From Progne subis subis (Eukaryota > Chordata > Aves > Passeriformes > Hirundinidae), in assembly GCA_022316685.1 (NCBI GenBank), contig JAKJHU010000083.1, positions 2,666,001-2,730,000 of the forward strand: a DNA stretch of 64,000 nt. The letters are read 5' to 3'. Below are positions 23,581 to 38,500 of this stretch, piece after piece; positions within the stretch are counted from its first letter, which is position 1, and each line of letters opens with the position of its first letter. Under the pieces are notes generated by a model that was given only the letters and a program-made list of their open reading frames with translations, did not search any database and was not told where the DNA came from. Both the position numbers and the translations under genes were made by a program.

Positions 23581-26500
23581 CGCTTCGAGGGAAGAGACCC
23601 TTCTGTGGATACCGAGGGGATTGGTGAGGGGGGGACCCCTTCGTGGCTACGGAGAGAGCTGAGAGGGAAGATTCCCCCTCCTGTGGAAATGAGGAGGGTA
23701 CCCTCAAGGGAGCTGGGTGGAGAGGCTCAGTGCTACCTTGGCAGCGGGGGCTTGCTGGTGTGCACAGAACGCAGTGGGGAGCACTGTGGGAGCACTATGG
23801 AAGCACTATAGAAGGACTGTAGGAGCACTAGAGCAGTCTGCTACCTCCTTCCCAAAGCTGCAGCCAGAGGCTAAACTGGTGCATCGGCGCAGCACACCGA
23901 GGTTACCTGCCACATCACCAGGTGCAGAGCCTGAGGCTAAATATTGACTATATTAGTCCTGTTCACAGTTCCCCAGCTCTTGAATCAGGTGCTATAGCCA
24001 GGTAGAATCCAATTCATAGTTTCTGGCCCCACAATCCCTGCTACTTTCAAAGGATCAGAAAATATGAGAGCATCACGGAAACATGAAGTGATTGCCTGAC
24101 TTTTCAAAACTTTAGGCCAGTTAGTAAGGAAGAGGTTGATATTTTATGTGGTTTGTAATTTAGGTGGAAGTGATGCATCATAAGACAGTATTTCCTTTTA
24201 TGGTTTAGCTTTCTGGTATCTTTTTCATCTTCCTATGAAGCTTTCTACATAGCTTGGTCAGCATAACTAATCAATGTGTCCTGAAGCAAATTGATGCAGC
24301 TTACATCTTGGTGATCATTCTGTGTGACTCTGCTTGCTTTTTATCTTAATGTGCATTAAACACTTTGCTCTTGTTTCCCTTTTCCAATGCCTCCAGTGAT
24401 GTCTTGATAAGCAGAGAATTTAGTGAGGCAGCTGTTAGAGGGGAATTGCTCTTGGCTTTCATTTTGGAGGCTGTTTTTCATTTGTACCTGCCATACCCAT
24501 CAAGGTACTGACAATTACCTATGGCTAGGGCTGGCAGGAGATGCAAGTATCCAGTTAACTGGCTTCTGTGTCTTTGCTTTCCATGGTTTAGCTAGCCTTG
24601 GATGACCTGCTTCTTCTCCCTTTGACATGCTGTTTTAGCCACAAAATTATGTTTCTCTACAAATCAGAATAAATTGTTATTGGTTATGCAATATTAGGAA
24701 CTTTATGAACACACAACCTCTGCTCTACCTGCATCTTTCTCCCTCTGAATGGAAGAAAACTGATGCAGGGTGCTGTGAGGACTGAGACCTCATGTACAAT
24801 GTATTTCAAGATCCTTATCACTGTGAAAGATAAGGAGAAGATGTTGTGTTGTTCATGCCTCATTTAAGGATTGTAGACATGTTGGACTATGGAAATAGTG
24901 GGCTGCTGGGTAGGTTTTTTGGAACACATTTGCATACTTATACTAGAACTGGTTCATACTCATACTAGAGACATTTTTGCTCTTTCCCCTTGTTTTGTTC
25001 TACCTCTTTGACCTCACATAAGTGTTTTTTTTCAGCTACCTGCTACCTTTGCAAACTTCTCCTGAGCCAAGGAAGACATTTTATGAACCAGGAAGGAGAC
25101 AGAATACAGATGTGTTTGCTTTTGTATGTAAGGCTTACTCTGGAAGGGGCTCCTGGGCACCAGCCTAGGATGCTTCAAGCTTGGTTGAGGTCAGATTTTG
25201 GCCCAGGAGATGTTCTCCATAGTGGACCAGGCTTTTGAAGAAACACTGGAACAACCCTGAAAAAGGCTGCATTTTGTCCCATGACTAGGCTGAACATAGG
25301 TTCTAATTAAAACCTCTTTATCTAGTAGGTTTTGATGGATAGATATATAGATAGATAGATAACTAGCAGCTTTTGAAAAGCTACAGTTCACAAATGCTTG
25401 GGAGGCAATCTAATAGAGACCATGCAGAATGAGAATGCTTTTCCCTCTGATTATTTCATCTTTAATTGCTGGAGGTTTAAATTATTTAGTATAATTTACT
25501 TTGTTAAGTGGAACCATGAAAGTTACTTTGTATCCAGCCTATCTAGTCTTCTGTCTTGTTCCCTTAATTAGTGTTAGAACCAAAAATACTTTACTAGTGG
25601 ATTCTTGACTGGTTTATATGGGAGGGATAAAACACTCCTGACCCACCACTCTGGCAAGCAATACCTCTTTCTGTCTAAGCTTTTGTTTCTAGCCCTCTCC
25701 TATTGATACTCTAACTGCCAGCAAGCTCCCAGCCCAGGCGTGGAGCACAGTTATTTTACAGCTGATCGGTCTACCTCAGCTCACAGTCAGTTACTTCTGG
25801 AGGGGATGGTGAATTGGAGAATGTCCTGTCTGCACTGTCTTCCCTGACTGCCATGAAGACATCCAATTAATATTACTTCAAAAAGGGTGCTCTGATTGCT
25901 TGGTGTTCATGAAAAAATCGCCCCAAAATACTGTCACCCTGGTTTTTCTGAGTTTTCTTAAAGCCTTCTGATTGTTCGTAAGATGGAGTCAGTCTCTTTA
26001 GCTTCTGTACAATATTAGGAGCAGTTTTCGCTTTTCTAACACATATGTAACATAAACAAACCCTTTGTTTTTCATTCCCTGTCCTTTGTTTGCATATTTC
26101 TAACCTGAAAACAATTGTAACTGACAGTTGGTCTGGCCATTCAGCTGGGAGGTGATAACTCCAGAAGCCAATCCACAACCAGACCCACAAATGTATAAAA
26201 AGTAAGAAATAAACAGGCAGAGGGGCTCTCGGCCTTGGCTCAGCCTTGGGCTCTCTCTCTGAGGAACATCTCTGACCTGCAAATCTTTTGTCTCCATGTG
26301 ATTCCTTTGCATGTTGCGATCACAAAATACTCAGACTGTTTTTATTGTATGGGCATGGTTAAAAAGTTGTTTTCCTATGGCACTATCCTTGGAGAGAATT
26401 TTACTCTCTTTGTTTTGCAGGTGGGAGTTCCAACCCATTCCAACACCTGGAGAAGAGTGCAGTCTTGCAAGAGGTAAATCTTCAGACCATCTCCTCTACT

Positions 26501-29500
26501 CAATGTACCCCACTGGCTAGAGTCTCTCCCTCTCTTGAGTAGGTCACTGGAGAACTTCAGCAAGGAAATGAGGGTTTCTTAGTCCTGCTTGGAAAGAAAT
26601 GGGCAACAGCTCTTATTTTATTATTGGACAGATGAAGGGAGAAAGTTGAAATGGTCTTTGTAACAAATTAAGGACTGTGAACTATAGATAGTAAAAAAGA
26701 ATAAAATTACCTAGGAAAGCTCACCCCAAACCAGTGGGATTGGGAAATTGGCCTTGGACATCCCAAATCGCTCGTGGATGACAAAATTAATGAGAGGGGT
26801 GTGAGTGGTTATTAAATAATTTTATTAATTTTCTCTGAAGAAATTACATTATTTTCAAGAACAGGTGAACATCTCAATCCCCAGTTCCTGTTTATTCAGC
26901 ATTCTCTGTTTGCTTGTGAGGTTGGGAGTGGTATTGGCTCCTGTATCCTCAGCGTGCTCAAGTTCATCTGTCAGAAGCGTGGTGTTTTAGCTAGCATACA
27001 ATGCAGACCTGTGTGGGTGAAAGTCTAATGAGAATTTAGCCTTTAAATCTTTATTGGTCTTGGATTTATAATCCCGGGCTACAAAACCAGCTGTTTAAAG
27101 GGGTCCATGTTTAACAGGAATTAAAGGGAAATCTGATCCAAAGTCATTAAGTATTTTGCCATACCTCTGTCACAATGTGTTGTTGGGACGGGCAGGACAA
27201 TGTTTGCAAAGGGTTGTCAGTGTCACTCCTTGTCTGTGCTTTGTTTCCAGGCTCGAGTGTTTAATGAGACTCCCATAAACCCACGAAAATGTGCTCATAT
27301 TCTCACCAAGATCCTGTATCTCATAAATCAGGTAAGAGAGAGAAAATATACATCTATACAGACATGTGCATCAGGCCCAAAACAGGTTGTGATAACTGGG
27401 ATTTCCTTTCTTCTTTCCGAACGACTAGGGGGAGCACCTTGGTGTCATGGAAGCTACTGAATCCTTCTTTGCTATGACCAAGCTGTTTCAGTCCAATGAT
27501 GTAAGTCTGCCTTTTGTTTTTACCTGGTGGGACAAGTTATCCCTTGAGATACACGTTTTTATACAATCAGCTTTTCTGCCCTGTCTGAAGCTACCTGATC
27601 TGAATGCAAAGGGTAGGGTGAAAGTTTAGAAATGGTGATCAGCTTACTAGCCCTTCCCATATCTTGTAGTGGCTTAACTGAAGTATGCACTTCTCTTGAG
27701 GCAGAGATTCCTCTCTCTAAATCTCCATTTAACTCATGAGATTGTGGTAGGTAGGTGGATTTTACTGTGCTTTATGCCCAGCATTAAATTATCCTGCTGA
27801 GAGTCAACAGTTGTGTGTTTCAAGGAGTTAGTGCCTACCCACAGCAATAGCACTGTCATTATTTGTCCCCCAAACTGCAAGGTATTAAAATCATGAGACC
27901 AGTGTAGAAATCCCCTGACTCAGGAATATAAATTGTTTGCTTTCTTGCTTTTGAAGCAACACAAGGCTTTCAACCAACAAACCAGCAAATCGTTTCAAGG
28001 CTTTCTCCTTGTTCATGTGAAGGACAAGTGGAAGATGAAACTGTAGATCCAGCTAAATCTGGTATCTCTATGGCCTCACCCTAAGACTGAGGGATTTAGA
28101 AGAGGACAAGGTGTTTTGATAATCAGTATGGATTTTGTACATCTTTTACACTCAGGGAGTGAGGCACTCTAAAGGTATCATGTTTTTGTGATCTTCAAGA
28201 TAAAATTATGTAAGTAAGGAAAACTGAGATCCCTTCCTATCTGGGATCATCTCAGCTGATGTTGCTTATTTCCTTGTCAGCCAACTCTTCGCAGGATGTG
28301 TTACCTCACTATCAAAGAGATGTCTTCTATTGCAGAAGATGTGATCATTGTTACTAGCAGGTTAGTTACTTCACCTTTCTTGCTGTAATATTGACATGCC
28401 CTTCAGTAGTGTCTGTCCAGCTTCTTGAAGATAAGTATAGTCCCTAAACAGGGCGATGACAGGGAATGCCCTTTGTGAGGAAAAAGTTTTCCTTTAGAAA
28501 AGACCATTAAAATACACACATTGAACTCATAGTGATGTATGCACAATGTGCTGTGTCCCCATATCCCATGCCCATGGATGTTTAGAGTGTCTCTTGGTTA
28601 CATGATATGTAGCACTGCTGGTTTTTTCCCCTTTTGCAAAGGCTTTTTCATTAAACTCCTGTCTGAATACCTTGAAGTTTTTTGAAGAATTCTGGCATAA
28701 ATTTCAAGGCTTTCAACAAGTAGACAAGGATTTACTTCTCCAGTAGCAGCACAGAATACGACTTCACTAGGGAACAAAGTTCCCTCTCTGAGTCATTCCT
28801 GACCTGCTGATCATCTCAGTGAAATGTCCTGTTGGGGAGTCAGTAGCCTGACACTACAGGATCTGTAAAGGGCTGAGGTGGAAGCCAGTCTCAAGTCCTG
28901 TGATATGATGAACTCCCGGCCCTTCACAGATGGTCTCACACTGACCAGGACCCTAGGAAAAGGGCAGGAATGAGTGTGGGAAGGACAGATGCCTCAGGTG
29001 TATATGTGCTGCAGCCTCACTTGGTGAACAGGAGCCCATGCAATTTGTTGATGGGCTTGGGACCTGAGTACTGATCTTTTCTTCCTGCCTTCCCACCCCA
29101 CTGGGATTTGCTTGAGACCTGCAGCTGCCTGCTTGGTGTTCAGCCATGATGCTGGCTGCCTGCTGCTCTGTGTGCAGTGTATGTGCACTTGAGAGCCGCT
29201 GGCTCAGGAGTTGAGAGCTTCCTGTTTTCCCAGCTTAACCAAAGACATGACTGGGAAGGATGACAATTACCGAGGCCCTGCTGTGAGAGCACTCTGTCAG
29301 ATCACTGATGTAAGTGCTGCTTTTCCCATGGAGCAGCTCTATGCCCTTCACTCTTTCCTACTTTCCCCACCCCACTTTCCACTCTGCTTTTCATGCCTTT
29401 GCATCCCCTTTCACTCTCCAAACAGCTTTCCTATATCAGCTGTTGTTTCCCTCTCCCTGCAGAGTACCATGTTGCAGGCCATTGAGCGCTATATGAAGCA

Positions 29501-32500
29501 AGCGATTGTTGACAAAGTGCCAAGTGTGTCCAGCTCTGCTCTTGTGTCTTCCTTGGTATGTACTCCCTGCAGCACAGGCCTGAGGGACAGTCAAGCAGGG
29601 AAGCAGACATCTTTGGTGGGACTGGACATCTTGGGAGTTTCAGGACTTTGTTGCTATTCCTGTCTTTGTGAACTGAGGGACTAGCGCTGACTTTGCTAGC
29701 GATCATCAACCGCCTGAGGCTGCAGCTGTCATAGCCAGGTCTCTGCATGATGATCCCTTGTTCTATAAGTTGCTGCTGCCAGCACACTCATGGGGAAGGC
29801 TCATTGCTTCTTAATATAAGCTGAAATTCCCAAAGCTTTCTCCATCCTTATCTCATGGCTTTTTGTGGTTTCATCTCCTTCCAGCACTTGCTGAAGACCA
29901 GTTATGATCTAGTAAAGCGCTGGGTGAATGAGGCTCAGGAGGCAGCTTCCAGTGACAATATCATGGTGCAGGTAGGACACCCACCTCCTTCAGGGGAATA
30001 GCCAGCAGCAGCTGGGGATGGAGCAAATTGCTGGAGCTCAGCCAGGCACCTCTGGGTGACAAAAGGGAAAAGAACCCACTGTGGGTTTGTGACAGTCTCT
30101 TTCTCTGCACAGTATCATGCTCTGGGCCTCCTGTACCATGTGCGGAAGAACGACCGACTGGCAGTCAACAAGATGCTCAGCAAATTCACACACCATGGCC
30201 TCAAGTCCCCATTTGCCCATTGCATGATGATCCGAATAGCCAGCAAGCTACTGGAAGAGGAGGCTGGCAGGTGAGCGGGCTCCTTTGCCCTGCTGAAAGC
30301 ATTTCCTGGTCCTGCTTCCATCTCCTCTTGCAGGCTCACTTGCTATCTCATTATTTCTGTCTTTGAAGAGCAGCATGCAGCTTCTACCCTCTTATTGTTG
30401 GATAAAAGCAGAGAAAATACAGGATGTCTTCATGGTTGTTTTGAGATGACATCTGTCATCTTGCTTGCACATCAACTACTATCTTTTTTCTCTGGACTGT
30501 TTTGCATAGTTGTTCTTTGTTCTACTTCATTTTCTCTGTCTTCTGTAATTGTTTATCCAGCATGTATGCAGTGTGGCTTCCTGGTGGATAAGAGTTGTGG
30601 TGTGTACAGTCATTTCTTACTGTGTCAGAGTTGAGAGAGATTCCGTTTAGCCTGTAAGGAAGAGGGTGTCATCTCAGAAGGGAGCCTGACTTTCAAGCAT
30701 GATGGAAGTACAGTATAATTACCACTGCAAAATCTGGGGACACAGTAGGTTTATGGCTGCTTTTACTTTTCCATGAGCAGTGGGACCTGGCCATTTCTGG
30801 TACTGAATTCTTAATTTCTATTAGTACCTTTGCTTTAATTCAATCTTGTGGGGTTTTTTTGTCTCTTAGCCGTGATAGCCCTTTGTTTGATTTCATTGAG
30901 AGCTGCCTAAGAAACAAGCATGAGATGGTGGTGTATGAAGCTGCATCTGCCATCGTTAACCTGTCCAACTGCACTGCCAAGGAGTTGGCTCCAGCTGTCT
31001 CAGGTAAGCGTGGTGCTCATGGCCATGGTGAGGGAATTATGAGCCTCCAGTAATGACACCTGCTGATTGGCCCAAGAAACAAGGGCCTTTTGTAGTGTCA
31101 GGCTTGTTATGCTGCTCTACCATGTGTTGCTTCATGCCGCTGCTGAGAGCCTGTGGTGTGTGTGAATAGCTTTGTTCTTGTAAAGGTATTTCCTGGTGTG
31201 TTCAAGTGTGGGTTACTTCATGGATCAGTTCTGGGAAAGGAGCAGGGCTGGCATAAAATGGAGAACAGCAATTTAAAATAACTTAATGGGAAGGATGACA
31301 AGGTGATGAAGTTGGCTTTCACAAGGAGCAGAGGATAGCAGCACTGTGGAAGAAGAGCGAGGTAGGTAAGAAGTAGTTGTCAGCATGGATGTGACAAAGG
31401 CAAAGGGGACAAGAAGAAGGGAGGAACCTCTTAAAGGTACAATTATTTCTTAAGCATTGTTCTAGCTACATCATGTTTGCAACTGTCTCTTCACTGAAGC
31501 TCTTGCTTTAGGTATGAAATGCTGCTCAATAATAGAGTGCCTATTTGTTATTTTTCCCACCTTGCAGTTCTGCAGCTGTTCTGCAGCTCCTCAAAAGCAG
31601 CACTAAGATATGCAGCTGTCCGTACCCTCAACAAGGTAGGAGTCAGTCTCTTGGGAGCTCCAGTAGTGTCTCATGCAGGGAGGTGCAGACTTAAGAAGAA
31701 GGAGGCGGTCAAATTATGTGATGATTTTGTGTGAATAACCTCTGTCTTGTGCTACAGGCTTACATTTCATAGCTTTCTGTCTGGAATAAAATCTCAAAGA
31801 GCACTCTACAGAAAGAAAAAAACTGATGATTTTCACTGGTCTCTTAGAATGTCACTGGTCTTAGTGTTACTGCTTTCCCTTCTGAACTTCCCATGGTGAG
31901 GAAGCTCCTTGTAAAACAGGGATCAAATCTTGATGATGCTTCTTGCCTGCTTCTGTGGTAGTCTTTGCTCCAGCTTTTCCCTTCTCCTTATATAAACTCT
32001 GTGAAAGAAAAAGAGAGAATGGCAGTGTCTGGTAACTGCTGTGCCCATGGAGCAGTTTTGCACAGCTAGCCTGGGTGAATTTTTGTTGGGAGTTCATAGC
32101 TTTCTTTTCTTACTATATAGAGGAAAATCAGAGAGTTAAAAATAATAAAAGATTGTTTATTACTACTGCTTCTCTTCCAGCAAGGGGTGCAATTTCTGCA
32201 GGAAACAACAGCTTGTTACCTTAACTCCAGATTAGCTGTTTGTCTGCGATATCCCTCATATGCAGTCTATACCACTTATATCTGTGGGAAGGAGTGAGTT
32301 TTGCTGGGTTTTGCCAGCTGGGACTTCTGCATCTGTTGAGGGATTTTCATTATTCCTTCACTGCTGCAGGTGGCCATGAAGCACCCATCTGCTGTGACTG
32401 CCTGTAACCTGGACCTGGAGAACCTTGTGACAGACTCCAACCGCAGCATAGCCACCCTGGCCATCACCACACTGCTGAAAACCGGCAGTGAGAGCAGCAT

Positions 32501-35500
32501 TGACCGGCTCATGAAGCAGATCTCCTCTTTCATGTCAGAAATTTCAGATGAGTTCAAAGTAAGGAAGTGAGAGGAGGAGGGACATCCAGATTCCTGAAGA
32601 AGCCTCATGGTCTTTGTCCACGTTTGTGTGTGTGCTCTAAACCTGCATGGAGCTGCTTCCAGAAGCAGCAGAATATTTGCAGGGAAGAGAAAGTATTTGA
32701 GGCTGTCTGCTTCAGTCCTACATCTCCAAAGTCACATGCTCTCTTCTGGGGAGATGCCTTCTGAGAATCAAATCTCGTTCTTCTTTCCCGTGGGTGTGGG
32801 CTTTCTTTAGGGGCTGGCCAGTGCATAAAGATGTATCTCCTTCAATTCTTGTACCTCCTGGATTGTACCTCTTGAAACTGCATTTGTTGAATAAATAAAG
32901 ACAAAACCATGATTTCCAGGCTAGGAAGGCCAGCACAGAATTGATACAATTGAGCTATTTTTTCTGCACGGTGAAACAGAACTGTTTTTTACTTGCCTGC
33001 TTTTCCTGTAGGTGGTAGTGGTGCAGGCCATCAACACTCTGTGTCAGAAGTACCCTCGCAAACATGCTGTCCTCATGAACTTCCTTTTCGCTATGCTTCG
33101 GGAGGAGGTAAGTTTGCAGGCAACTATGTCTGCTTTGCTTGTGTGTACATGAACAGTATTCTCTCTATGAGTGTCAAGCTTTTACTGATAAGGCTGTGCA
33201 GTGAAAGCCTCTAACAGGCTTGCAGTCTAACTGCAGAAATGCCCAGCTGTGCACAAATTATAAGCATACTGCCAGGCATATTTTTAATGTGGTTTTCAAT
33301 CTGTGATTTCTTTTTCTGGGGGTTTATTAACTCTCAAAGCAAATGCAAGCAACAGCAGATCTGTTGGCAGTCCATGTGTGCTTCACATTTGATCCAGCTT
33401 TCTTTTATACTTTGACAGCAAATTCCAAGAAGTTTTGTCTTGTAAACAAAGATTCAATAACAACCTATTTATTGATGACACGGGACCATTTTTGTTCTGG
33501 TGTCTGTGCTGTGGCAGTGCAGGGATCTGGAGTACCTATAACCATTCTCTGCATTCAGTCAGACAAAAATTGCAGAAAGACAGGTTTGTAGAGGTTTGCT
33601 GAGGCTGTTTCTAAATGAGCAAACAGGCCTGCAGCACAGCTGGCACCACTGCTTGCTCTGACATCACTTCTTGCCATTATAGCCTCTCAGTTGGGAACAA
33701 ACCAGAGCATCTCACTTTGCTCCTGTAAAAAATGGACCATTCTCCTTTTCCAGATTTTCTGTGGGTGGATGGTATAATTTTGAATGTGGATTTGTACTTC
33801 AAACCATTCTGTTTTAAAGCTTTTTTAATCCAAAGTAGCTCCAAATGAAAGATCCAAATGTCCGGCACTACGTATGTAATTGGCAGAGGGCAGTGTACAG
33901 GTTAATCTCCTGGTGTGTATTGAGGACATTAATAAATAATGTCTGAAGATAACCAAGCATTACTTGGCATGTCAGGTTGTGGCTGTACCTGGGGAGGTAT
34001 TGATTTGCATCCTGCTGTGGCAGATACGATCCTTCATACATTGCTCTTATGATTCATCCTCAGATGTCTAGTGCTAAAGGGGAAAGGGTTGGGGTTTTTC
34101 TCCTCCCATATGGCTGTTTTGAAGCACTAATTCTAGCAGCAGAGGATTTTGATGGAGATAAAAACCCTTCAGCCAGATGAATGCTTTGACTCATGGCTTA
34201 GGACTTGGGTTTTTTTCTCCAGTGCAGCCATTCTGAAGGGAGCTGGCAAGAGAGATTGAATATTAGCTGGCCTTCTGGGTGTAAAGAGGGTCAAAAGTGA
34301 TGGCAGAATTACTGCCTTCTTTCTTTCAAACACATTAAAAAGTGCTGAGTGTGAGTGGTGTTTCAAAAGAATGTTTCTCCTGTCTGGCTTGCTCAGTCTC
34401 TAAAATACTTTGAGATTTCCAGCTGAGCAGTTCCCTTTTGCTCCCCAGGGCGGCTTTGAATACAAGAGAGCCATTGTGGACTGCATCATCAGCATTATTG
34501 AGGAGAACTCAGAGAGCAAAGAGACAGGCCTATCTCACCTCTGTGAATTCATTGAGGACTGCGAGTTCACTGTGCTGGCCACTCGTATCCTCCACCTCTT
34601 GGGGCAGGAAGGGCCCAAAACCAACAACCCGTCCAAATATATTCGCTTCATCTACAACAGGGTTGTTCTGGAGCATGAAGAAGTCCGGGCAGGTAAATGA
34701 CAGACCTGGAAAGCTCTCTGCCATTGAACAGATCTTCACGGAACCATAGTGTATGAATGCCTCTGCTTTTGAGAGCTGTGATTTGCTCTGGGCCTGAGCA
34801 AATGGTTTTGTACAGCAAAGGTCCTGCAGTAGTATTGATGGAAGAGAGGTGGCCTGTGGCTGAGAAGTGGGAAGGAATATGCACTGATTCTGAAACTAGA
34901 TGAAGGTTTGCAGGCGCTTCACCTCTGCTTCTTTCTAGTCACAGTTTTACTAGTGTACACAGTTTAGTAGTGTAGCATGGTGTTTGATCAAGGCCAAGAA
35001 ATGGAGGAAACTTCAGCTGATTCCTTTGTTTTCTAATTCTGTTTTCATGACTCTTGCTACAGGTGCTGTAAGTGCCCTAGCCAAGTTTGGAGCTCAGAAT
35101 GAGGAGATGTTACCCAGTATCTTGGTGTTACTGAGAAGGTCAGTTGTGCCACAGAATTTTTCAGCATCCTGGGTGAAAAACCGTTTGCTTGAGAGCTTGT
35201 GTAGTCTCTCCTACCTGTGGGTCTAGAAGCTGCAGGGGGTACCTGTGATCCTGTGATAGGATCACTACTGCATTCAGCACCACAAAGTGGACAGAAGCCA
35301 TGTGTGGCAGATTACTGCTTTTCTGATACAATTACTAGGAAATTGCTGGATCTCCCCTATGGCATGTTTTATTCTGGCCCTGTGATGTGTCTTAGTCATG
35401 TGAATTTTGAAGAAAGTTTCCTGCTTTCCTCTCAGGTGTGTGATGGATGATGACAATGAAGTGAGAGACAGAGCCACCTTCTACCTGAATGTTCTGGAGC

Positions 35501-38500
35501 AGAAGCAGAAGGCCCTCAATGCTGGCTACATCCTGAATGGTACTGCAGGAAGGCCTTAAAACAAGTCTCTTTCCTGGTTTAACAAGAGTTAAACTAAACA
35601 CCTGGCATTGTTGTGGTTTCAGTGACCTGTCCCTTCTGTCCCCAGGGTTAACGGTGTCCATCCCTGGCCTGGAGAGGGCTCTGCATCAGTACACCCTGGA
35701 GCCCTCTGAGAAACCCTTTGACTTGAAATCTGTTCCTTTGGCAACAGCTCCTATCATCGAGCAAAGAGCAGGTGAGGAATCAGGTCCCCTGAATGCTAGT
35801 GATTCCCTGCATTGGGCTTGCTGGGAATTGCTGAGCTCAATCCTATTTGAATTCTGTGGGATTGCATCTCCTGGAAAGACCAAGGCCTGCAAATCTGGTT
35901 GCTCCCACATTAGTGTTTCAGTTTAGTCCCAACTGCTAATAATAGTAGTAGTTGACAATCCTCACTGGAGCTGCTGCAGTTCTGAAGCTGCTTAGGAAGC
36001 CAAATTTAGATGTCTAGTCTATATCAAAAGAGAAATGAGCTCCCTTGCTTTCCTTAATCAAATCTTTCTCCAGACAATGATCTGTTTTCTGATTTAGTCA
36101 TTTCGTCATTTCTTACTCTTTGCCTTCAAATCTTTTGGGTTGGTTTTTTGTTGTTGTTGTTGTTTTCTTTTTCATTTGCAGAAAATGCCCCTGTTGCTGT
36201 AGTGAAACAGCCAGAGAAAATGGCAGCAACACGGCAAGAAATATTCCAAGGTAAATTGGTGCAAAGCCTCTCCTCAGTCCATGTGTGAGAACTCTAGCCA
36301 CCTCTTGCTGAGCCTACCTTAGCCCGTCTAGCTTCTCACCTTGCAGGGAGCGACATGGGCTCCCAATTTAAGGTCAGCTGTTTACTCCTGCAGGGTGGGG
36401 GTGCCTGCAGTCCTCCTTTTTTCTGTCTTGCAGTAGATGTAAGCAAAGGATGACTCTTTTTCATTTTAAAAGTCTCTAGGGAATATTTATTAGTATTTGA
36501 TGGATAGTTCCTTCATGTAGCAGCTTCTGGCAGCCGAAAGTGGGTTTGAAACTGCTAACACCTCCTCGTGTCTTGAGGAAGGCAGTAACTTGTGTTCTCT
36601 ATTTCAGAGCAACTGGGGGCCGTCCCAGAGTTTCGGGAGCTGGGCCCACTCTTCAAGTCTTCCCCAGAGCCTGTGGCCTTGACAGAGCTGGAGACAGAGT
36701 ATGTGGTTCGTTGCACCAAGCACACCTTTGTCAACCACATGGTGTTGCAGGTGGGTAGCTGCAAGGTGTGGTGCTGAAGACTCTTAGAGGATAAGCTCCA
36801 GACTGGCTAAAAGCTTCATTGTGAAGACATGTCTTAGGGATATCATAGTGTCTTAGAATGGCCTGAGTTGGAAGTGACTTTAAAGATAATGTAGTTTCAA
36901 CCCCCCTGCCATAGACAGGGATACCTTTCACTAGACCAGGTGTCTCAGAACTCCATCCAACCTGGGCTTGAACACTTCCAGAAATGTAGCACACACAGTC
37001 TGTGTTCAAAACATGACACTGCAATGACTAGTCCTTAGTTTCTTATCCTTGGTAGCAGAACCCCAAAGAAAATTAATAAAGGTGGTGGAGTGTGTCTGAG
37101 CAATGCTTGCAGGTACAGTCAAATCCAACAAGTACTAGGTGGGGCTGTTTTCACTGAGGAGTTGGCAAGGGCATCTTTGTTCTTTCTTCAGAGTCCCCAA
37201 GCACATGGTTTGGGCATGAAAGAGTGAAGCTTACTGCATCCGAGAAGCTGAAAAGGGTACCCAAGAAAGGGATCCAGTAGGAAAGAACTCTTCATCTGCT
37301 ATGTTTTGTTTTAGCCTGTAGTACAGGTGCTTTCTTCTGTACATCCTAGATTTGGCTGTACCACCCTGCTCCTACATGTGAAATGCTAGGACTGATGTGC
37401 CAGTACCCTTGCCCAGGCTTCAGGGAGTCCGAGGCACAGTGAGTCCTTTGCTAGCTAGTGAGCAGCAGTGTTTTTGCCTTAGCCAGCTCCTTTCTCAAAG
37501 CTCAAAACTGCTTACACAGCCCTCACAGGGGGTTGGGCTTTGTCTGTTGTCGATCCACCTGATGCAATTGTATGAGCTGCAGCTGGAATGGAGTCTAATC
37601 AGCAAGTTTAGACTTGCTGAAAACATTAAGCTTGCTGAAACTTGCTCAAGCTGTACCTTGTTAGAGCCATGCAAAGGATCATTTTTCCATCTGCTGAGAA
37701 GGTACTGTGTCCCTGTAGCTTCAAGTGGGATGATGTAGGCAACACAGTACTTGCATTTCCATAGAGCAAAGAATTAACCCAAGAATGACCGGAAATTGGA
37801 GGAAAAAGTTCCATACTAACTGGTGAAACTGAAACAGGCAAAAACTGACACATCCCTGCCCTCACTCAATTTGTGATCCTGTCTGAATTGCAGAGGGCAG
37901 GCCTTGGATTGGTGTGTGCTGGTTCATTTTAAGTCTTGTTTCCTTAAAAAAAAAAAGTTTGCTGGAGCACTGGACTCCCCAGCAGGGTTTTAGTTTCTCC
38001 CCTAAAGCATTTAAATGACCACTCTTCAGTCAAGTTGCTCTGTAATGAGCCAGCTGATAGTGAAGTGTACCATGGAAACACAGAGCTGGAGGTTCACAGG
38101 CTGACACCAGGCTCCCACTGTGCCTAAGCTAAGTCTGCTCTTCAGCGAGTAGGGAGCAGCTTCAATCTGTTGCTGCTTCCCCCTTTCGTGTTTAGTTTGA
38201 CTGCACGAACACCCTGAACGATCAGATCCTGGAGAATGTCACAGTGCAGATGGAGCCAACAGAGGGGTATGAGGTCATTGGCTACGTACCTGCCAAAACC
38301 CTGGTGTACAACCAGCCAGGTACCTGCTACACACTGGTGGCACTGTCTGAAGAGGATCCGACAGCAGGTAAATAGTCTGCACTCTTTTTTCCTGTATTGC
38401 TTTTCCCCACACATTCTACCTTACATCCCAGCGAGATATTTATAGCCTGTGTGTGGGTGCAGCCCTGAGTGATGCTGAGCATGACTTGTCTTTGCTGTTT

